Shown: positions 45,301-54,536 of the stretch, one piece after another
Layout: each line of letters opens with the position of its first letter
Numbering within the stretch: position 1 is the first letter of the stretch
Assembly: GCA_944376235.1 (NCBI GenBank)
Contig: CALWCA010000011.1
Location: 1 to 64,000 of the forward strand
Source of the DNA: an uncultured Clostridia bacterium
GTDB taxonomy: Bacteria; Bacillota; Clostridia; Oscillospirales; Feifaniaceae
DNA: 64,000 bases
Direction of reading: 5' to 3'
Made by a program: the position numbers and the translations under genes
Notes under the pieces: generated by a model
Told to the model about the DNA's origin: nothing
Databases searched by the model: none
What the model saw: the letters and a program-made list of their open reading frames with translations, nothing else

Positions 45301-46073
45301 ACAGGCTTTGTCACGCCGAGGGCCGCTCTGGTCTGCAGATAGTCCTCATAGGTTCTCTGCAGCAGGGGGTCTTCAAAGGAGACCTCGTCGATCACGGTGC
45401 CGAAGGTGGTGTGCCGGCAGTGGTCGGACCAATAGGTGTCGATCATGCGCAGCTCGGTCAGCGTGGGGTCGCGGCCCTCTTTGGAGAAGTAGTCAAGGCA
45501 GACGTCGAGGTCGGCCTCGTCCATGGCAAGGCCGTAGTCGGCCAGAAAGGCGGCCTTGTCCTTCATGGTGCGAAAGCCCTCGAGCACCGGCACGCGGGAG
45601 GGGACGTCAAAGCTCTGGGCCAGCGTGTCGTAGGGGGCAAGCTGGGCCTCGCGCGCCTCCACGGGGTTGATGAGGTGGGCCTTGATGCGCGAGACGTCCT
45701 GCTCGCTCAGCTTTCCCGTGAGCAGGTAGACGCGGGCGGTGCGCACGGCGGGCCGCTCGCACTGGGCGAGAATCTGGATGCACTGCGCGGCCGAGTCGGC
45801 GCGCTGGTCGAACTGGCCGGGCAGGTATTCAACGGCAAAGGCCGCATCGGCCTTCGGCAGATCGTCGTAGGTGAGGTCGAGCTGCGGCTCCGAGAAGATG
45901 GTGGTGCGGCAGGCTTCAAAGAGCGTCTCGTCAAGCCCTTCCACATCATAGCGGTTGAGCAGGCGCAGCCCCTCGAGAGACTCAATGCCGAGCAGGGTGC
46001 GAAGGTCGGAGAGAAGGGCTCTGGCCTCCCCAGCCAGGGGCGCTTTCTTTTCCACATAAAGACGTGTCACCAT
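42384..46073 (-). CDS. purL: Phosphoribosylformylglycinamidine synthase, single-chain
   Basis: FGAM synthase converts FGAR, glutamine and ATP to FGAM. The 1229 residues are the long form: an N-terminal PurS-like part, a linker with DTYWSDHCRHTTF, two AIR-synthetase-like halves (KNETHNHPTEIEPFGGAAT, GGRTGRDGCGGATGSSKSH, GGKDSMSGSFED) and a C-terminal glutaminase (from about 960) with FPGTNCEYDTAKA, nucleophile region MCGICNGFQALIKLG and the His-Glu pair in PIAHGEGRF. It overlaps purD by 7 bp and folD by 1 bp. Confidence 0.97.
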   Translation of the reverse strand: MVTRLYVEKKAPLAGEARALLSDLRTLLGIESLEGLRLLNRYDVEGLDETLFEACRTTIFSEPQLDLTYDDLPKADAAFAVEYLPGQFDQRADSAAQCIQILAQCERPAVRTARVYLLTGKLSEQDVSRIKAHLINPVEAREAQLAPYDTLAQSFDVPSRVPVLEGFRTMKDKAAFLADYGLAMDEADLDVCLDYFSKEGRDPTLTELRMIDTYWSDHCRHTTFGTVIDEVSFEDPLLQRTYEDYLQTRAALGVTKPVCLMDLATIAARSLKKEGALPGLDESEEVNACTVKITVQTEQGDEPWLLLFKNETHNHPTEIEPFGGAATCVGGAIRDPLSGRAYVYAAMRLTGAADPLKPLSETLPGKLPQRKIVMDAAAGYSSYGNQIGLTTGLVDEVYHPGYEAKRMEVGAVIAAAPAGNVRREKPAPGDAVILLGGRTGRDGCGGATGSSKSHTVSSLETCGAEVQKGNAPEERKIQRLFRNPEASRLIKRCNDFGAGGVSVAIGELADGLRIDLSAVPKKYEGLDGTELAISESQERMAVVVAAGDVDKFLALAHAENLEATVVAHVKADPRVTMTWNGDVIVDLSREFLSCNGASKHTTASPAAPKPFAREIPGDFAGGMRRLADDLNVCSKQGMAERFDCNIGAGTVLMPYGGIYQRTPIQAMAHKISREKGDALTCSLMSWGFNPHVSEKSPFHGAYLAVVESVSKLVASGAGLADTYLSFQEYFEKLGHEPSRWGKPLAALLGAYKAQKELRLASIGGKDSMSGSFEDIHVPPTLISFAVTVEPVAHVVSPEFKQAGHRVVLLRPETDADGLPTANSLLKNFETVAKLLHSGCACAAYTPGFGGVAEAVMKMGFGNNLGLAFDKGVSLHDLFSYAYGAFVLELADETVQAGLPLGVVTQQPVLTFGGETVELSELLRISEAKLAPLFPRSVDMEQQTVPAFSFEGTAKRAPAVLTQKPRFLIPVFPGTNCEYDTAKAVELAGGEADIFVIRNLTSADISESIDAFAAALRQSHAVVIPGGFSGGDEPDGSAKFITAFFRNARVKEETTALLEQRDGLMCGICNGFQALIKLGLVPFGKIVDTDESCPTLTFNTIGRLQSRMVRTRVASTLSPWMSQTRVGEVYTTPIAHGEGRFWADEATVERLAKNGQIALQYVDLDGNPTMDIAHNPNGSAAAVECITSPDGRVLGKMAHVERIGPGLYKNVPGRYDMGLFRSAVAYLGGR

Positions 46074-47353
46074 GGCGTTGCTCCTCCTTTTGTGGCCGCA
46101 AGGGCGCGTGCGCCGATGTCCTTGCGGCAGTACTTGTTGTCAAAGGCGACGTCCTGCGCCGCCTGATAGGCAAGGTCGACGGCCTCCCCGAGCGTATCTG
46201 CCAGGGCGCTCACGCCAACGACGCGGCCGCCCGAGGTCATAAGGCGCCCCCCTTCCAGCTTTGCGCCGGCCACAAAGACCGACACATCCTTGCGCGGGGC
46301 GGGAAGGAGGAGGGGGAAGCCGGTCTGGTATTTCCCCGGGTAGCCCTGGGAGGCCAGCACCACGCAGCAGCAGGCCCTGTCGGAAAAGCGCACCGGCACA
46401 TCGGCCAGGCGGCCCTCGGCGGTGGCCTCCATGATGTCGAGCAGGTCGCCCTCCAGCAGGGGCAGCACGGCCTGGGTTTCGGGGTCGCCGAAGCGGCAGT
46501 TGTATTCGATCACGCGCGGCCCCTGCCGGGTCAGCATGAGGCCGAAATAGAGGCAGCCTCGGAAGGGACGGCCCTCGGCGGCCATGGCCTCGATGGTGGG
46601 CCGGAAGATGGTGTCCATGCACTGGCCGGCGACTTCCGGCGTGTAAAAGGGATTGGGAGCGACAACGCCCATGCCGCCCGTGTTGGGGCCAAGGTCGCCG
46701 TCCAGCGCTCTCTTGTGGTCCATGGCGCTGACCATGGGCACCACGGTCTTGCCGTCGGCAAAGGCCAGCACCGACACCTCGGGGCCCTCGAGCATCTCCT
46801 CGATGAGGATGCGCGCGCCGCTCTCGCCGAACACCCGCTCCCCCATCATGGCGTGCACGGCGGCCTTGGCCTCCTCCCTCGTGTAGGCCAGCGTCACCCC
46901 CTTGCCCAGCGCCAGGCCGTCGGCCTTGATGACGGTGGGGATGGGGGCGGTGTCCAGATAGGCAAGCGCCTGCGCCTCGTCGTCAAAGACCTCGAAGGCG
47001 GCGGTGGGAATGCCGTATTTCTTCATGAGCCGCTTGGCAAACACCTTGCTGCTCTCGATTTCGGCAGCCTTTTTGTCGGGGCCAAAGCAGGCGATGCCGG
47101 CCTGCCTGAGCGCGTCGACGGCGCCCAGCGCCAGAGGGTCGTCGGGCGCAACCACCACGAAGTCGATGCCCTTTTCTTTGGCAAAGGCCACCATGGCGTC
47201 GATGTCCTTTGCCCCGATGGGCACAAGGGTGGCGTCGGATGCCATGCCGCCGTTGCCGGGCAGCGCATAGAGCTGCGACACGCGGGGGCTTTGCCGCAGC
47301 TTCTGGACGATGGCGTGCTCGCGCCCGCCGCCGCCCACTACCAGAACTTTCAT
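46067..47353 (-). CDS. purD: Phosphoribosylamine--glycine ligase
   Basis: 428 residues, ATP-grasp enzyme joining glycine to phosphoribosylamine. VLVVGGGGREHAI at the start, VIKADGLALGKGV, GDLGPNTGGMGVVAP and EYNCRFGDPETQAVLP are signatures. This product step depends on PurF's unstable product, so the two being in one operon is expected. Confidence 0.97.
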   Translation of the reverse strand: MKVLVVGGGGREHAIVQKLRQSPRVSQLYALPGNGGMASDATLVPIGAKDIDAMVAFAKEKGIDFVVVAPDDPLALGAVDALRQAGIACFGPDKKAAEIESSKVFAKRLMKKYGIPTAAFEVFDDEAQALAYLDTAPIPTVIKADGLALGKGVTLAYTREEAKAAVHAMMGERVFGESGARILIEEMLEGPEVSVLAFADGKTVVPMVSAMDHKRALDGDLGPNTGGMGVVAPNPFYTPEVAGQCMDTIFRPTIEAMAAEGRPFRGCLYFGLMLTRQGPRVIEYNCRFGDPETQAVLPLLEGDLLDIMEATAEGRLADVPVRFSDRACCCVVLASQGYPGKYQTGFPLLLPAPRKDVSVFVAGAKLEGGRLMTSGGRVVGVSALADTLGEAVDLAYQAAQDVAFDNKYCRKDIGARALAATKGGATPW

Positions 47354-47554
47354 GAAAACCGCACCTCGCTTTTGCTGTCAAAGGGGGGTGGATGCCTCAG
47401 GCAGGCGGCCCGGCCGTGCGGCCGGACGGCCTGCCCAAGGCCGAAAATCAGGCCCGGAAGTCCCCCTTACACCCTTGCGGGGAAAAAGGGCGCGTCTCCC
47501 CTGCCCTCTTTTTGGAGGCGGGGCGGCGGGGAAAGAGCTGCCGGGACGGGGTCA

Positions 47555-48739
47555 TCAATGGTGGAACAGGCGCGCGCCCGTGAAGGCCATGGCAATGCCG
47601 TATTTGTCGCAGCATTCGATCACGGCGTCGTCGCGCACCGAGCCGCCGGGCTGGGCGATGTAGGACACGCCCGACAGGTGGGCGCGCTCGATGTTGTCCG
47701 AGAAGGGGAAGAAGGCGTCGCTGCCCAGCGACACGCCGGTGACGGCGTCAAGGCAGTCCCTGATCTGCGCCTCGCTCAGGGGTTCGGGACGGGACTTGAA
47801 GTATTTTTGCCATACGCCGGGCGCGCAGACATCCTCCTCGGTCTTGTTGATGTAGCGGTCGATGGCGTTGTCGCGTTCGGCGCGGGGCAGGTCGTCCAAA
47901 AAGGGCAGCGAGAGCACCGCGTCGCTCTGGCGCAGGTGCCAGGTGTCGGCCTTGCCGCCGGCAAGGCGGGTGCAGTGGATGCGCGACTGCTGCCCGGCGC
48001 CCACGCCGATGGCCTGTCCGTCCACGGCGTAGCACACCGAGTTGGACTGGGTGTATTTGAGCGTGATGAGCGCCACGATGAGGTCGCGCTTTGCGCTCTC
48101 GGGCAGCTCCTTGCATTTGGTGGGCATGTTTTCAAACAGCGCCGGCGTGATTTCAAAGTTGTTGCGCCCCTGCTCAAAGGTGATGCCGAAAACCTGCTTG
48201 CGCTCGATGGGCGCCGGCACGTAGGAGGGGTCGATCTGAACCACGTTGTAGGCGCCGCCGCGCTTGCTGCGCAGCAGCTCAAGCGCCTCGGGCGTGTAGC
48301 CGGGGGCAATCACGCCGTCCGACACCTCGCGCTTGATGAGTTTTGCCGTGGTCAGGTCGCACACGTCGGACAGCGCCACCCAGTCTCCAAAGGAGCTCAT
48401 GCGGTCGGTGCCGCGTGCACGGGCGTAGGCACAGGCGAGGGGCGAGAGGTCGAGGCCCTTGACGGTGTCGACAAAAAAGGCCTTTTTCTGGCGCTCGGAG
48501 AGCGGCAGGCCCACGGCGCCCGACGTGGGGCTGACATGCTTGAAGGAGGCCGCTGCCGGCAGGCCGATGGCCGCCTTGAGCTCGGAAACCATCTGCCAGC
48601 TGTTGAAGGCGTCGAGGAAATTGATGAAGCCGGGGCGGCCCGACAGCACCTCAATGGGCAGCTCGCCGCCGTCCTCCATGAAGATGCGGGCCGGCTTCTG
48701 GTAGGGGTTGCAGCCGTATTTGAGCAAAAATTCTTTCAT
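47555..48739 (-). CDS. purH: AICAR transformylase (stand-alone PurH C-terminal domain)
   Basis: 394 residues, the formyltransferase half of PurH only. LKYGCNPYQKPA, FINFLDAFNSWQMV, AAASFKHVSPTSGAVG (Lys-His of the active site) and SLGSDAFFPFSDNIERA identify it. The IMP cyclohydrolase domain (MGS-like N-terminal part) of bifunctional PurH is missing; that activity is supplied by the PurO-type gene just upstream (3 bp gap). Confidence 0.93.
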   Translation of the reverse strand: MKEFLLKYGCNPYQKPARIFMEDGGELPIEVLSGRPGFINFLDAFNSWQMVSELKAAIGLPAAASFKHVSPTSGAVGLPLSERQKKAFFVDTVKGLDLSPLACAYARARGTDRMSSFGDWVALSDVCDLTTAKLIKREVSDGVIAPGYTPEALELLRSKRGGAYNVVQIDPSYVPAPIERKQVFGITFEQGRNNFEITPALFENMPTKCKELPESAKRDLIVALITLKYTQSNSVCYAVDGQAIGVGAGQQSRIHCTRLAGGKADTWHLRQSDAVLSLPFLDDLPRAERDNAIDRYINKTEEDVCAPGVWQKYFKSRPEPLSEAQIRDCLDAVTGVSLGSDAFFPFSDNIERAHLSGVSYIAQPGGSVRDDAVIECCDKYGIAMAFTGARLFHH

Positions 48740-48742
48740 GGA

Positions 48743-49471
48743 TTAAAGCACAGCTCCTTTTTCCAGGTTTTTGTTGCGCAGACGCTGCTCGAAGCGTCGG
48801 GTCTCAAGATTGGTGAAGCGCACAAACAGCGAGACCTTGTTGTCGGGGTTTAGGCTGCTCCACACCGTGTCGGTGAGGGTGTCGATGTCGCCGGGGAGGG
48901 CGACGCGCTTCGGCTCGCCTGCAAAACTTGGGATGGGCGTCCCGTCGCACACATAGGTGTGCAGCAGGTGGCCTGTGCCGGGGTGGCCGGGGTATTCAAA
49001 AAACTGACGCGCGCAGTTTGAGCCCTCGGGGTCGTTTGCCTTGAGAATCGAGAGCTTGTAGCTGCCGTCGGGAGAGAGCAGCCCCGAGATGCGGGGGGTG
49101 AAGTTGGGGGCGTCGGGCTCAAACTCCCGCGTGCGAAGCGCGGCGGCAAAGCTCTGCCCGCGCAGAAGAAACTCGCAGATGGTGTCGGTCTGGTCCCCGT
49201 TTGTCACCACCAGCCCCCTGCCCGCCTCGCGGACGGGGTGATAGATGATAAGGCTGGGGTCGGAGAGCTTTGCGGGGTCGAAGGCCTCGGTGCGGATGCC
49301 GTCGGGCTCCTCGACAAAAATGCGGTTGCGGCTGTTGACGCTGCGGCCCATGATAAAGTACACGGCCACCGAGCACACGCCGTCGGGCGTCATGCCCAGC
49401 ACGATGCCGCGCCCCGGATAGGAATTTTCCTCCAGCAGCCCGGCCAAAGACAAAGTTTCATAGCCCTTCAT
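48743..49471 (-). CDS. purO: IMP cyclohydrolase, PurO type
   Basis: 242 residues. ATG 49471 (KGYETLSLAGLLEENSYPGR) is preferred, with GGGAG upstream; a second ATG lies 6 codons earlier. NSYPGRGIVLGMTPDG, YFIMGRSVNSRNRIF, ITNGDQTD-like VVTNGDQTD and SNCARQFFEYPGHPGTGHLLHTY resemble the archaeal PurO family, an alternative enzyme for the last step to IMP. Several Clostridia pair such a gene with a lone AICAR transformylase, as here. Confidence 0.85.
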   Translation of the reverse strand: MKGYETLSLAGLLEENSYPGRGIVLGMTPDGVCSVAVYFIMGRSVNSRNRIFVEEPDGIRTEAFDPAKLSDPSLIIYHPVREAGRGLVVTNGDQTDTICEFLLRGQSFAAALRTREFEPDAPNFTPRISGLLSPDGSYKLSILKANDPEGSNCARQFFEYPGHPGTGHLLHTYVCDGTPIPSFAGEPKRVALPGDIDTLTDTVWSSLNPDNKVSLFVRFTNLETRRFEQRLRNKNLEKGAVL

Positions 49472-49618
49472 GGCAGCACCATCTCCCATCGTCCAAGTGT
49501 TGTATTTGCCGCTGGGGCTCCCTTGCGGCATTTTTTAAGAAAAGGCGGTCACAAGCAGCGCCGCATGCGGCAGGTGCCCTGCCCGGCGCAAAGGCGCGGC
49601 GGCCTTTTGCAGGCGGCT

Positions 49619-50239
49619 TTAGGGGCGGCCGCCGTCCGCCCTGCCGGCCAGCTCCTCACACAGGGCCTGCACGGCCTGGGGCAGCAAGATCCACTCCGCC
49701 TGCTCCATCACGCGGCGCTGAAGGGTCTCGGGCGTGTCGTCCTCGCGCACCTCCACGGCGCGCTGCAGCAGGATCTTCCCGCCGTCGGGGATTTCGTTGA
49801 CCAGGTGTACGGTGGCGCCCGTCACTTTCACGCCTCTGGCAAGGGCGGCCTCGTGCACGGCAAGGCCGTAGAACCCGCGCCCGCCGAAGGCGGGCAGCAG
49901 CGAGGGGTGGACGTTGACGATGCGCCCCTCATAGCGCGCGATAAAGTCGGGGCTCAGGATGCACAAAAAGCCGGCCAGCACCACGAGGTCGATGCCGTGG
50001 GCGGCAAGGGTGTCCAGCAGCTCGCGCTCAAAGTCGCCGGCGCTGCGGCCCTTGCGCGGCACCACCACGGCCGGCACGCCGGCAGCCCTCGCCCGCTCCA
50101 GGGCGTAGACCCCGGGCCTGCTCGAGACCACCAGCGCAATGTCGCCGCTGCTGAGGGCGCCGGCGCGCGCCGCGTCGAGCAGGGCCTGCAAATTGGTGCC
50201 CCCGCCCGACACCAGCACGGCAATCTTGGGTCTTAACAC
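49619..50239 (-). CDS. purN: Phosphoribosylglycinamide formyltransferase
   Basis: 206 residues from a GTG start overlapping the end of pur[38 protein letters not shown], the catalytic Asn-His-Asp set in [12 protein letters not shown] and [17 protein letters not shown] is PurN-like, using 10-formyl-THF. In the second motif the usual VDEGxDxGPI reads [10 protein letters not shown], so the conserved Asp (VD to VN) is replaced and the last Asp (of PDGG) is kept. Confidence 0.92.
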   Translation of the reverse strand: MLRPKIAVLVSGGGTNLQALLDAARAGALSSGDIALVVSSRPGVYALERARAAGVPAVVVPRKGRSAGDFERELLDTLAAHGIDLVVLAGFLCILSPDFIARYEGRIVNVHPSLLPAFGGRGFYGLAVHEAALARGVKVTGATVHLVNEIPDGGKILLQRAVEVREDDTPETLQRRVMEQAEWILLPQAVQALCEELAGRADGGRP

Positions 50240-51273
50240 AAAATCACGCCCCCGTCTCCCTTCACAAGCTCTCCTGCGACATAGGCTGCAACGCCCTGCG
50301 CGCGCAGAATCTCAAGGGCGCGGTCGGCCTGCTGCCTGGCGACCACAACCGTCATGCCCACGCCCATGTTGAAGGTGTTGAACATGTCGCGCTCGGGGAT
50401 GTTTCCCTCTTTTTGCAGCAGGGGGAAGATGGGCGGTGTGACAAGGCCGGCCTTGTCGATTTTTGCGGCAAGGGTGGAGGGCAGGCCGCGCGGGATGTTT
50501 TCGAAAAAGCCTCCGCCCGTGATGTGGCAGACGCTCTTGACCTCCACGGCCTCAAAGAGGGCCAGCACGGGCTTGACATAGATGGCGGTGGGGGTGAGCA
50601 GCGTCTCCCCCAGCGAGCGGCCCTCCAGCTCGTCGAGCGGCTTTGTCAGGTCGCGGTGCTCCACGTCGAACACGCGGCGCACCAGCGAAAAGCCGTTGGA
50701 GTGCAGGCCGCTCGAGGGCAGCGCAATCAGCACGTCCCCCTCGCAGGCGCGCTGCTTGTCGGGCAGGCGCTCCCTGTCTGCAAGGCCGACGGCAAAGCCG
50801 GCCAGGTCGTATTCGTCTTCGGGATAAAAGCCGGGCATTTCGGCCGTCTCACCGCCGATTAAGGCGGCGCCGGCCTGCACGCAGCCCTCGGCCACGCCGG
50901 CCACGATGCGCTCGATGCGCTCGGGCAGGTTTTTGCCGCAGGCGATATAGTCGAGGAAAAAGAGCGGCCGCGCCCCGCAGCACACGATGTCGTTGACGCA
51001 CATGGCCACGCAGTCGATGCCCACGGTGTCGTGGCGGTCGAGCAAAAAGGCCAGCTTGAGCTTGGTGCCCACGCCGTCGGTGCCGCTCACCAGGACGGGG
51101 GACTTGATGCCCGTCAAATCGGGGCAAAAGAGGCCGCCGAACCCGCCGACATCGCCCACGACGCCGGGGGTGACGGTGCGCCCGATGTGGCGCTTCATGA
51201 GCTCCACCGCGCGATAGCCCGCCGTAATGTCCACACCGGCGGCGGCATAGCTGTCGGATTTCGATTGGTTCAT
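50233..51273 (-). CDS. purM: Phosphoribosylformylglycinamidine cyclo-ligase
   Basis: AIR synthetase, 346 residues from ATG 51273 (AAAGGAG at 11 bp). [56 protein letters not shown] and [13 protein letters not shown] are canonical. It overlaps purN by 7 bp. Confidence 0.97.
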   Translation of the reverse strand: MNQSKSDSYAAAGVDITAGYRAVELMKRHIGRTVTPGVVGDVGGFGGLFCPDLTGIKSPVLVSGTDGVGTKLKLAFLLDRHDTVGIDCVAMCVNDIVCCGARPLFFLDYIACGKNLPERIERIVAGVAEGCVQAGAALIGGETAEMPGFYPEDEYDLAGFAVGLADRERLPDKQRACEGDVLIALPSSGLHSNGFSLVRRVFDVEHRDLTKPLDELEGRSLGETLLTPTAIYVKPVLALFEAVEVKSVCHITGGGFFENIPRGLPSTLAAKIDKAGLVTPPIFPLLQKEGNIPERDMFNTFNMGVGMTVVVARQQADRALEILRAQGVAAYVAGELVKGDGGVILC

Positions 51274-51281
51274 GGCGAAGG

Positions 51282-52700
51282 TTACTCCTTTCCGCTCCAG
51301 CAATAGGTGCAAAGGCAGTGCTCGGGCAGGCCGATGGCCTTGATGAGGTTGGGCAGGGTCTGAAATTCCAGGGTGGCAAAGCGCAGCTTGGCACAGATGG
51401 CCTTGCGCATGGCCCTGCCGCGCTCGCTCTCGCCGTCGCCGTACTCCTCGGCGTGGCGGTGGCCCTCCTTGCCCTCAAACTCCTCCATGGTGCGCCGGGT
51501 GATGAGGTCCATGTCGGAGGTGCTGCGTGAGAAGTTGAGGAACTTGCAGCCGTACATCACGGGCGGGCAGGCCGAGCGCATGTGCAGCTCCTTTGCCCCG
51601 TTTTCATAGAGGAAGTTGACCGTTTCACGCAGCTGGGTGCCGCGCACGATGCTGTCGTCGACAAAGAGCAGCCGCTTGTCCTCAATGAGCTGGTGCACGG
51701 GGATGAGCTTCATCTTGGCCACCTGGTTGCGCACGATCTGGGAGGCCGACATGAAGCTGCGCGGCCAGGTGGGCGTGTATTTGACAAAGGGGCGCGCATA
51801 GGGCACGCCGCTCTCGTTGGCAAAGCCGATGGCGTGGGGCACGCCCGAGTCGGGCACGCCGCACACATAGTCGATGGGGGGCAGGCCGCGGCCGGCAATT
51901 TCCGCCGCCGCCAGCAGCTTGCCGTTTTGGTTGCGCATGACCTCCACGTTGACGCCCTCGTAGCAGGAGTTGGGATAGCCATAGTAATTCCACAGGAAAG
52001 AGCACACCCGCAGCGTGTCTCCCGGCGGGCTGAGCTGCTCCACTCCCTCGGCCGTCACGCGCACGATTTCGCCGGGGCCCAGCTCGCGCAGGTCCCGGTA
52101 GCCGAGCTTCTGGTAGGCAAAGGATTCAAAGGAGACGCAGTGGCCGTCCTCGTTTTGTCCCAGCAGAACCGGCAGGCGGCCCACGCGGTCGCGCGCCGCA
52201 ATGATGCCGCTTTCAGTGAGAATGAGGATGGAGGCCGTTCCCTCAATCACGCTCTGGGCATAGCGGATGCCGTCTTCAAAGGTGTCCTCGCAGTCGATGA
52301 GAGCGGCGACCAGCTCGGTGGAGTTGATGCGCCCGCCGGTCATGGCGTCAAAATGGGCGCCGCGCTGCAGCAGCGTTTTTGCAAGCTGCTCGAGGTTGTT
52401 GATGATGCCGATGGTGCTGATGGCGTAAACGCCCAGGTGCGAGTGGATGAGCATGGGCTGCGGGTCGGTGTCGCTGATGCAGCCGATGCAGGCATTGCCC
52501 TTCATCTCGGCAATGTCGCTCTCGAATTTTGTCCGAAAGGGGCTGTTTTCAATGTTGTGAATATACCTCTGAAAGCCAAGGTCGGGCGAAATACAGGCCA
52601 TGCCGCCCCGGCGGATGCCCAGGTGCGAATGGTAGTCGGTCCCGAAAAAGACGTCTAAAATACAGTCGCGCTTTGAAATCGCTCCAAAAAATCCACCCAA
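51282..52700 (-). CDS. purF: PurF-family amidophosphoribosyltransferase lacking the N-terminal cysteine
   Basis: 472 residues from TTG 52700, exactly 7 bp after GGAGG. The protein begins Met-Gly-Gly-Phe-Phe-Gly, whereas active glutamine-dependent PurF begins Cys-Gly-(V/I)-Phe-Gly after processing. A GTG further upstream would add a Thr-Cys, but it has no ribosome site and places Cys off register. The rest looks functional: [12 protein letters not shown], the PRPP loop [14 protein letters not shown] (about 345) and C-terminal cysteines CLCTYC that may bind an Fe-S cluster. It is the only purF in the operon, so either it uses free ammonia or a partner, or another purF exists elsewhere. Confidence 0.88.
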   Translation of the reverse strand: MGGFFGAISKRDCILDVFFGTDYHSHLGIRRGGMACISPDLGFQRYIHNIENSPFRTKFESDIAEMKGNACIGCISDTDPQPMLIHSHLGVYAISTIGIINNLEQLAKTLLQRGAHFDAMTGGRINSTELVAALIDCEDTFEDGIRYAQSVIEGTASILILTESGIIAARDRVGRLPVLLGQNEDGHCVSFESFAYQKLGYRDLRELGPGEIVRVTAEGVEQLSPPGDTLRVCSFLWNYYGYPNSCYEGVNVEVMRNQNGKLLAAAEIAGRGLPPIDYVCGVPDSGVPHAIGFANESGVPYARPFVKYTPTWPRSFMSASQIVRNQVAKMKLIPVHQLIEDKRLLFVDDSIVRGTQLRETVNFLYENGAKELHMRSACPPVMYGCKFLNFSRSTSDMDLITRRTMEEFEGKEGHRHAEEYGDGESERGRAMRKAICAKLRFATLEFQTLPNLIKAIGLPEHCLCTYCWSGKE

Positions 52701-52783
52701 AACAAATCCTCCGCAAGTCACGCCGGCACGGACGCCCCCAAAGGGGCCCCCGTGCCGGTCTGTTGTTCAAAAAGAAGCTCTTT

Positions 52784-53461
52784 TTATGCAAAGAAGAGCC
52801 GGGAAAGCTCCATGGGCTCGATATACTGCCCATCCTTGTAGACGCGCATGTTGCCGGAGGCAATCTCGTCAATCAGGATGACCTCGTCGCCGCTATAGCC
52901 GAACTCAAACTTGATGTCGTAAAGGGTGAGGCCCTTTTGCGCCAAATCGTCGGCCACGACGCCGGTGATTTTCTGGGTCATGTCCTTGATGGCGTCATAC
53001 TGCGCCGGCGTCATAACGCCCAGCACCTCAAGCCCGTCCCGGGTCACGAGCGGATCGCCCTTGGCGTCGTCCTTGAAGGTCATCTCCACATAGGCGGGCA
53101 GGGGCGCGCCCTCCTCGATATAGTCCCCGTAACGGCGGAAGAAGCTGCCCACGGCGCGGTGGCGGCAGATGACCTCAAGCCCCTTGCCAAACACCTTGGC
53201 CGGCAGCACCTCCATGGTGGTGTCGGCGAGATTTGCCTTGACATAGTGGGTCTTGATTCCGGCTGCCTTGAGCTTTTCGAAGAAGCACACCGACATGCGC
53301 AAGTTGACGTCTCCAACCCCCGCGATGCTCAGCCCGACGGTGTTTGCCCCGGGGTCGAACACGCCGTTTTCTCCCGTCACGTCGTCTTTGAACTTGAGCA
53401 GGTAGTTGCCGTTGTCCAGCGCGAAAACATCTTTGGTTTTTCCGGTGTAAATGAGCTTCAT
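52784..53461 (-). CDS. purC: SAICAR synthase
   Basis: 225 residues. [14 protein letters not shown] (ATP site), [30 protein letters not shown]-like region and [20 protein letters not shown] are PurC features (ATP-dependent joining of aspartate to CAIR). Start ATG after AGGAGG. It lies between purE and purF. Confidence 0.95.
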   Translation of the reverse strand: MKLIYTGKTKDVFALDNGNYLLKFKDDVTGENGVFDPGANTVGLSIAGVGDVNLRMSVCFFEKLKAAGIKTHYVKANLADTTMEVLPAKVFGKGLEVICRHRAVGSFFRRYGDYIEEGAPLPAYVEMTFKDDAKGDPLVTRDGLEVLGVMTPAQYDAIKDMTQKITGVVADDLAQKGLTLYDIKFEFGYSGDEVILIDEIASGNMRVYKDGQYIEPMELSRLFFA

Positions 53462-53565
53462 ATGCCGTTTCCTCCTGCGGTTAAAATATATCGGTTACAT
53501 TCGGGGAATGGGGGTTCGCACAATCAAGGGGGTGGCCGGGGGCCTTTTGCGGCGGCCGAGTTTTT

Positions 53566-54063
53566 TTACCGGCCCGAAAGGCGCTGCGACAGCGCCGCGT
53601 CCTTTTCGAGCACCGTTTGGCTTTCGGCCTTCCTGCGGGCCTCGAGACGCTGCGCCAGCGCCTCGTCCTCGAGCGCCAAAATCTGCGCAGACAACAAAGC
53701 GGCATTGACTGCCCCGTCGATGGCCACCGTTGCCACGGGGATTCCCGCAGGCATCTGCACGGTGGAAAGGAGGGCGTCCATGCCGTCTAGCGTTGAAGAT
53801 TTGATTGGAATGCCGACAACCGGCAGCGTGGTACAGGCGGCCAGTGATCCGGCCAGATGAGCCGCCTTGCCGGCGGCCGCAATCAAAACGCCAAAGCCGT
53901 TTTCTTTGGCTGAAAGAGCAAAGCTTCTCGCCTGCTCGGGGGTGCGGTGGGCTGAATAGACATGGGCCTCAAAGGGCACCTCGAGCTCCGAAAGCGTGTC
54001 GAGGGCCTTCTGCACCACCGGCAGATCGCTGTCGCTTCCCATGATGACTCCGACTTTCTTCAT
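53566..54063 (-). CDS. purE: N5-CAIR mutase, class I PurE
   Basis: 165 residues. [17 protein letters not shown], the active-site [15 protein letters not shown] and [20 protein letters not shown] fit class I PurE, except that the usual AGxAAHLPGxxA has Ala for Pro. No purK is present in the window, so CAIR would form from N5-CAIR made elsewhere or directly from CO2. First gene of the operon under the ZTP riboswitch. Confidence 0.95.
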   Translation of the reverse strand: MKKVGVIMGSDSDLPVVQKALDTLSELEVPFEAHVYSAHRTPEQARSFALSAKENGFGVLIAAAGKAAHLAGSLAACTTLPVVGIPIKSSTLDGMDALLSTVQMPAGIPVATVAIDGAVNAALLSAQILALEDEALAQRLEARRKAESQTVLEKDAALSQRLSGR

Positions 54064-54113
54064 ATCCGTTTCCTCCTCGTGTCAGTCTGGCTGACGGCCC
54101 GGCATGTCCGCCA

Positions 54114-54165
54114 AAAGGAAAAAGAAAAAGGCAGTCCTGCCTTGTATCATCACAACAGAACTGCC
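54114..54165 (-). terminator. Riboswitch-controlled terminator of the purine operon
   Basis: Minus strand: GGCAGTTCTG... (54165-54156) pairs with ...CAGGACTGCC (54139-54130), followed by TTTTTCTTTTTCC. The 5' arm takes up the last bases of the ZTP aptamer (54162-54165), so folding of one excludes the other. Confidence 0.88.
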
Positions 54166-54238
54166 CAGACGGTCGGCCTACAATAGTTTCTTGCTCCCAT
54201 GTGGTTCAAGCCCACTTCCATCCGTCAGTCACAAAAAA
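54162..54238 (-). ncRNA. ZTP (pfl) riboswitch upstream of purE
   Basis: Read on the minus strand, 54238-54162 has the two conserved blocks of the pfl/ZTP motif: TGTGACTGACGGATGG ... GTGGGCTTGAACCACATG GGAGC, and after a variable loop GCCGACCGTCTGGGCA. ZTP riboswitches sense ZTP/ZMP, which build up when 10-formyl-THF is short, and turn on purine and one-carbon genes. The overlap with the following terminator indicates an ON switch by antitermination. Genes downstream (purH, folD, glyA) are exactly those expected. Confidence 0.92.
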
Positions 54239-54261
54239 CCGTTATTTGTCACATCGCTTTC

Positions 54262-54290
54262 AGTATATCTGTTTAAAAGCCGCCCGTCAA
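54262..54290 (-). promoter_or_regulatory. Promoter of the purine operon
   Basis: Minus strand TTGACG (54290-54285), 17 bp, TATACT (54267-54262), some 20 bp before the riboswitch. Confidence 0.88.
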
Positions 54291-54407
54291 GGCTCGGCGC
54301 CGGCCGCCCGCACAAATTCTGCGAAGTGCCTAATTTCCCGCCCCGGCGCAGGGGGTTCCATGGTGGATTTGTGGGAAGCGCGCCAAAAAAGGAGCAGGGA
54401 AAGAAAG

Positions 54408-54465
54408 AAGACGAAAAAACAACGGGGCGCGCCCGCTCTTCTTTTTCAAAGAGCGGGCGCGCCCC
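54408..54465 (-). terminator. Terminator of the first SLH gene
   Basis: A 17-bp perfect stem (54465-54449 with 54440-54424), loop of 8, then GTTGTTTTTTCG on the minus strand. It lies about 70 bp after the SLH gene. Confidence 0.92.
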
Positions 54466-54536
54466 TCTGGCGCATCCCGAACCGCTTTCCTCACGGGAAA
54501 GGGCGGGCTTTTTCCGTTTGAAAGGGGAAACAGGGG

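Noticed and set aside
46064-48853. 929-codon plus frame opposite purD and purH
   Set aside because: Antisense of two well-supported purine genes; composition is an artefact of codon bias.
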